A DNA stretch of 9,112 nucleotides, taken from Candidatus Woesearchaeota archaeon (GTDB taxonomy: Archaea; Nanobdellota; Nanobdellia; Woesearchaeales; GW2011-AR4). The notes beneath the pieces are model-generated. The model had not been told where the DNA came from. It saw only the letters and a program-made list of their open reading frames with translations, and searched no databases. The stretch is from the NCBI GenBank assembly GCA_030631975.1, contig DAOVKD010000015.1, positions 1 to 9,112 of the forward strand, in the 5' to 3' direction. The number at the start of each line of letters is the position of its first letter. Position 1 is the first letter of the stretch. The position numbers and the translations under genes are program-made. Of this stretch, positions 5,601 through 9,112 are shown piece after piece.

Positions 5601-7016
5601 TTAAGCACATATTAATTCTTCAAGTCTATTAATTTGACCCAACATTCTTTCTGCTGTTGGGTGGTCTGGTGTAATCTCAAGTTCTTTTTCGTAATGACTT
5701 TTAGATTCAGTAAAATACTTTTGTTTTCCTTTGGATGCGGCTAATAGGTGGAAGATGGTAGCTAAATTATTATGAGCATATATCTGTTCTTCATTTAATC
5801 CTATACCTTCTTCTAGTTCAAGTATACCCTCACCATATCTGCCGACTTTTGAATGAATAAAGCCAAGGTTGCTGCATGCTTCTGCCTGCTCAGATGTTCC
5901 AATTGATACTCTCTTTGCTTTTTCAAATGTTTCAACAGCACCATAAAAATCAGTATTTTTGTATTGATTATAACCCAACAAACGAAGCAGGTCATAACTT
6001 TCTCCTTCTTTTTTCATTGCATCTCTACATGCTTGGCTTGCGATCTGAAAGAGTATAGGCTTATTATTTTTTTCAGCAATGTAAGACAGAAGTGTAGCCC
6101 TTTCTTTATCTGTTCTTGTTGATTCTTCTCCTAAAAATGATTCTGTCCCAATAGTTGCTACACTCCCTCCTGAAAAGGAAAGGCTTAAACCATCTTTCAG
6201 TTTAATTGGCTTCCCGTAAATCTCGCTATGGTCAACTGATCGTCCTATATAAAAAGCCGGGCCTGAAATAATTTGAACATCAACTCCTCTTTCTAGGGCA
6301 TCTTCTAAAGAGTATGTGAAAAAAGGATTAGCAAGTTCCTCAAGTTCACCCGAAACCATTTTTATAGACTTTTGTGCCTGCGATAAAAAAAATACAAAAG
6401 CATCCTCAGTTGTTTTAATATTTGGGTAGTTAGAATAAACAGTCATCTCAAATATAGGTATTTCAATTTTTTTTTCAATTTTTTTCCTTGGATCATCTTT
6501 GCCAAGAAGAAAATATGCTGCGCCAATCCAATCTGTTTTTGATAAGCCTAATTCAGAGACTTTTTGGGGCTTTGACAACTTTTCTGCGTCTAATTCAGAA
6601 CCAGTAAGATATTCCCATATAATACTTTCATTTTTTCCTGTTTTAATCAATTCATAAACAATCAGAGCCTCTTCTGCAGGGATGGGTGTGGTATGATGTG
6701 GTATGTTTTGTAAAGTCTCAGTAGAATCTTTGTTCGTTCCTACCCATACTCCATCTGAAGTTGCATATATAATTTTTTCATCCAAACATAAATGAGGATA
6801 AACCATTTCTGGAGTGTATTTGAGATTTATTAATCCAGTATCCCCTAATTTTTTGTATGCCGCAGTAAAATTTCTATGTATTGGTATAGTTGGCTCGGTG
6901 CCTATATCTACCCTAAATTTCAAAATATTTTCGTCAAACAGATGAAATCGTTCTCCAAACTGGTTCCAACCTTCAAAAAGTTTCTTTTCAGCTTCCTGAG
7001 TCATTTTATATCCCAT
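5601..7016 (-). CDS. PLD-like domain plus TPR-repeat protein, function unknown
   Basis: The 471-residue protein is soluble, with no signal peptide or membrane helix. Residues 1-185 form an N-terminal region I cannot assign. Residues 203-310 resemble a single phospholipase D-like module. The helix AFVFFLSQAQKSIKMVSGEL is followed by LEDALERGVDVQIISGP, and a DHSEIYGKPIKLKDG segment sits where the family's HxK motif and following Asp-Gly would lie. The motif Lys is replaced by Glu (H263-S264-E265) and there is no second half, so enzymatic activity is unlikely. Residues 341-467 are tetratricopeptide repeats (YDLLRLLGYNQYKNTDFYGAV; CSNLGFIHSKVGRYGEGI; AHNNLATIFHLL) for protein binding. PLD-like modules without catalytic residues also occur as sensor domains in archaeal TrmB regulators, but I see no clear helix-turn-helix here. 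A regulatory or scaffolding role is inference. The TPR call is firmer than the PLD-like call. Confidence 0.72.
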   Translation of the reverse strand: MGYKMTQEAEKKLFEGWNQFGERFHLFDENILKFRVDIGTEPTIPIHRNFTAAYKKLGDTGLINLKYTPEMVYPHLCLDEKIIYATSDGVWVGTNKDSTETLQNIPHHTTPIPAEEALIVYELIKTGKNESIIWEYLTGSELDAEKLSKPQKVSELGLSKTDWIGAAYFLLGKDDPRKKIEKKIEIPIFEMTVYSNYPNIKTTEDAFVFFLSQAQKSIKMVSGELEELANPFFTYSLEDALERGVDVQIISGPAFYIGRSVDHSEIYGKPIKLKDGLSLSFSGGSVATIGTESFLGEESTRTDKERATLLSYIAEKNNKPILFQIASQACRDAMKKEGESYDLLRLLGYNQYKNTDFYGAVETFEKAKRVSIGTSEQAEACSNLGFIHSKVGRYGEGILELEEGIGLNEEQIYAHNNLATIFHLLAASKGKQKYFTESKSHYEKELEITPDHPTAERMLGQINRLEELICA

Positions 7017-7037
7017 AATAAAACTAAGCCAATCAAC

Positions 7038-7047
7038 TATTTAAATA
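7038..7047 (-). promoter_or_regulatory. TATA-like element of the PLD-like/TPR gene
   Basis: An ATTTAAAT core is centred about 26.5 bp from the ATG at 7016, with no Shine-Dalgarno sequence before the ATG. A second box, TATAAAAA, lies about 10 bp further upstream and would give a short leader of about 10 nt, so the exact start site is uncertain. Confidence 0.45.
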
Positions 7048-7087
7048 TTTTTATACTCAAGCTACAACAAAGAAGTATTTAGTGTTT

Positions 7088-7132
7088 CTCAACCAACCAA
7101 CTGGGGTTGAGTGGAATTCTGCTGTTTAAAAA
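7088..7132 (-). terminator. Possible termination region of the CBS/antiporter operon
   Basis: Just past the antiporter stop the minus strand has a run of five T (7128-7132). A 7-bp inverted repeat follows (CTCAACC at 7088-7094 with GGTTGAG at 7105-7111, 10-nt loop). The order (T-run first, hairpin after) is not that of an intrinsic bacterial terminator. A T-run alone may suffice in archaea, and the hairpin may protect the 3' end. Confidence 0.3.
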
Positions 7133-7141
7133 TATCATTCA

Positions 7142-8863
7142 TTATCCATGTTCTTCATGTTTGGGATGTTCATGTCCTATCTCTTTTCTTTTTCTCAAAT
7201 GTTCAATGTGAGCAACCTTTTCTTTCAAAAATTTATTAAGATTTAATCCATGCTCTTCAATCATCGTAGATACGTGGTGTCCGCCTAAAAAATGAGGCAT
7301 AAGCACATAAGTTGCGCCTGCGTTATACAACTTCATTGCTTCATCAATCTGATGAGAAACAACTGTTATAATCGCTTTTTTATTAGATTCCCTGATTTTG
7401 TCAATCAATAAAAGATCTGTGTCCAGATTATGTATTGTTGAGACAACCATTTTTATTTTTGAAAAATTTAATTTATTCAGCAATTCAGAATCATCTGCAT
7501 CGCCATACTTGCAGTCAAAACCTTCTTTTGCTAATTTTATTATTGTTTCTGGATTATAATCTATGACAAGAAACTTCTTTTTTATTTTTTTAAAAGACTC
7601 TAAGATATCATAAGCAACCCTGTTATATCCAAAAAGAATAATGTCATAAATTTCTTCTTTGTGGTATTTGTGTTCATCGACTTTTTCACCTTTTCTTTCA
7701 AATATCCCCAAATACTTTGATAAATATGGATATATTTTATTTGCGTAAATTATAAGATAAGTAGAGCCAGCAATAGTTATTAGACCAATAATAGTCACAA
7801 GAGACAATATTTCATTTGTCAGATGCCCTACTTTAACACCTAATGCAATAAGAATTAAAGAAAATTCACTTATCTGGGCTACGGTTAATCCTGCTAAAAA
7901 ACTGTTTCTTTTGGTATAGCCAAGCAATCCCATTAATACCATTACTATTAGCGGATTCCCTATAAGTATAAATACTGAAAATATTGCAATAGGAATTATG
8001 TATTGGCTTATATTTGTAAAAACCATTTGAGAGCCTAACAATATAAAAAACAGAATAATAAAAAAATCACGCAATGGTTTCATTTTAGAGCTAATTTCGT
8101 AATGGTATGGAGATAAAGACAGTGTAATGCCTGCTAATAGCGCTCCTGCTTCTATTGAAAAATTTAAATAATAAAAAAGAGAAGCTATTGCAAAACACCA
8201 GCCAATTGAAAATAATAATAAAAATTCCTGCGATTTAGCAATAGCCTTGGTTACCTTAGGAAAGATATAAACGCTTATTAGAAATAATAAAAGTAATATA
8301 CCTATTCCCTTGAAAACAGTTTCAAGTGCTAACGTAGTAAAATTTATTCCAGCTGGAATTGATGCTATAACCATTAAGATTATTATTACAATTAAATCCT
8401 GAACAATTAAAAAACCAATAGCAATCCTCCCATACAAGGTTTCCATATCTCCTTTATCTGATAAAAGTTTCATGATTATTATGGTGCTGCTAAATGTCAG
8501 AGCAATAGCAACATATATTGAAACCATTGTAGAAAAACCTAATAACTTACCAATGGAAAATCCAATTACAGAAGTGAATATAACTTGGCCAACACCAGTA
8601 ATTAAAGAAACCTTGCCAACATCTTTTATTATTTTTGGATTTAAGTTTAATCCAACCATAAATAAAAGCAATGCTACACCTATCTGTGCAAAAGTCGCAA
8701 TAGCGTCTGTAGACTTAACTATATTAAGAAAATAAGGGCTTACTATAATACCTGTTAGAATATAACCTATAATCAGCGGCTGTTTTAACAATCGCATTAT
8801 GCCAGCAATAACAACTGCAATAATGATAATAATGCTTAATTCAACAAATATACTTATGGCCAT
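7142..8863 (-). CDS. CPA2-family cation:proton antiporter with RCK_N domain (Kef-type)
   Basis: This is an integral membrane exchanger of monovalent cations (K+ or Na+) for protons. About twelve hydrophobic segments fill residues 5-377. CPA2 landmarks are TGIIVSPYFLN near 37, ALTFSSTIIIMKLLSDKG (121-138), the Gln-Asp pair in GFLIVQDLIVIIIL (Q155-D156), which is the form seen in KefB/KefC rather than Asn-Asp or Asp-Asp, PLRDFFIILFFILLGSQM, and the late-helix AQISEFSLIL. Residues 405-530 form a Rossmann RCK_N (TrkA-N) domain with ILFGYNRVAYDIL, the acidic strand end VIDYNPE and YGDADD, so NAD(H) or a similar ligand probably regulates it. There is no recognisable RCK_C domain. Instead the protein ends in a charged helix and a His-rich tail (HEHPKHEEHG). 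A good GAGGT precedes the ATG, and the preceding CBS-domain gene stops 14 nt upstream, so the pair is cotranscribed. Confidence 0.92.
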   Translation of the reverse strand: MAISIFVELSIIIIIAVVIAGIMRLLKQPLIIGYILTGIIVSPYFLNIVKSTDAIATFAQIGVALLLFMVGLNLNPKIIKDVGKVSLITGVGQVIFTSVIGFSIGKLLGFSTMVSIYVAIALTFSSTIIIMKLLSDKGDMETLYGRIAIGFLIVQDLIVIIILMVIASIPAGINFTTLALETVFKGIGILLLLFLISVYIFPKVTKAIAKSQEFLLLFSIGWCFAIASLFYYLNFSIEAGALLAGITLSLSPYHYEISSKMKPLRDFFIILFFILLGSQMVFTNISQYIIPIAIFSVFILIGNPLIVMVLMGLLGYTKRNSFLAGLTVAQISEFSLILIALGVKVGHLTNEILSLVTIIGLITIAGSTYLIIYANKIYPYLSKYLGIFERKGEKVDEHKYHKEEIYDIILFGYNRVAYDILESFKKIKKKFLVIDYNPETIIKLAKEGFDCKYGDADDSELLNKLNFSKIKMVVSTIHNLDTDLLLIDKIRESNKKAIITVVSHQIDEAMKLYNAGATYVLMPHFLGGHHVSTMIEEHGLNLNKFLKEKVAHIEHLRKRKEIGHEHPKHEEHG

Positions 8864-8868
8864 CTTTT

Positions 8869-8873
8869 ACCTC
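8869..8873 (-). promoter_or_regulatory. Shine-Dalgarno site of the antiporter gene
   Basis: GAGGT lies 5 nt before the ATG at 8863, in the 14-nt gap after the CBS gene stop. This is the clearest ribosome-binding site in the window. It precedes the one downstream gene that must be translated from a polycistronic message; most promoter-proximal genes here lack one. Confidence 0.7.
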
Positions 8874-8877
8874 TTTG

Positions 8878-9112
8878 TTAATGCCTTTGTAATAAATCAA
8901 TCAAACTGCTTGGTGTTACAACACCTATAACTTTCTTGTTTTTGTCCAAAACAGGGATGTAATGAAAACCTTCTTTATATACTAATTCTATTACTTTATT
9001 GATAGGTGTATCAGGGTTTACTGTGGATTTGTGTTTATTTATTAACTCTTTAGCCTTTTTATACAGGAATTTTCTTTTATAACCTACATTTAATATTTTT
9101 GTAAGCGGTTCG
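8878..9112 (-). CDS. CBS-domain protein, C-terminal part (5' end beyond window)
   Basis: Seventy-seven complete codons and the stop are visible; the frame is open at the window edge. The readable protein includes LTKILNVGYKRKFLYKKAK and then one CBS module. This runs TVNPDTPINKVIELVYKEG, FHYIPVLDKNKKVIGVVT, and ends SSLIDLLQRH. This is the usual beta-alpha-beta pattern with the IPVLD and GVVT signatures. CBS domains come in pairs and bind adenosyl nucleotides, so a first CBS module, and perhaps a membrane or enzyme domain, should lie beyond the window. The gap of 14 nt to the antiporter suggests an operon in which the CBS protein senses energy or ionic state alongside the transporter. That role is inferred from context. 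Confidence 0.82.
   Translation of the reverse strand, partial: EPLTKILNVGYKRKFLYKKAKELINKHKSTVNPDTPINKVIELVYKEGFHYIPVLDKNKKVIGVVTPSSLIDLLQRH

Overview
This AT-rich window most likely comes from an archaeon, probably a small-genome DPANN-type lineage (Woesearchaeota/Pacearchaeota-like). The lineage is inference. The archaeal signs are a THUMP-type tRNA methyltransferase, a PAC2 proteasome-chaperone-family protein, an archaeal-style Elp3, and TATA boxes centred about 26 bp upstream of start codons with no Shine-Dalgarno sequence between, which points to leaderless mRNAs. No rRNA, tRNA, CRISPR array or recognisable transposase was seen.

Layout. On the plus strand, 67-1266 encodes a THUMP/Rossmann methyltransferase. 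It is followed directly by a 163-nt nested inverted-repeat element (1268-1430) of unknown nature, then a 92-residue two-TM membrane protein (1480-1758). A T-rich tract near 1925-1943 separates these from the minus-strand genes. The same tract carries a TATA box for a possible 58-residue minus-strand ORF (1739-1915). All remaining genes are on the minus strand. In transcription order these are: an incomplete CBS-domain protein (8878-9112) and a Kef-type cation:proton antiporter (7142-8863), forming an operon; a 471-residue PLD-like/TPR protein with its own promoter (5601-7016); an enlarged Elp3 with its own promoter and a terminator (3353-5479); and a helical protein of unknown function overlapping or abutting a PAC2-family gene (2696-3214 and 1975-2685).

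Themes. Two genes act on tRNA: the methyltransferase and Elp3, which modifies wobble uridine. The CBS/antiporter pair is an ion-homeostasis unit with probable nucleotide sensing through an RCK_N domain and the CBS domain. The PAC2 pair probably belongs to protein quality control.

The points most worth following up are: the fold-back element at 1268-1430; a roughly 130-residue Asn/Lys-rich insertion inside the Elp3 radical-SAM domain that itself contains two tandem near-identical DNA palindromes; the loss of the usual catalytic N-P-P-Y motif in the methyltransferase; and the constant TATA-to-start spacing.
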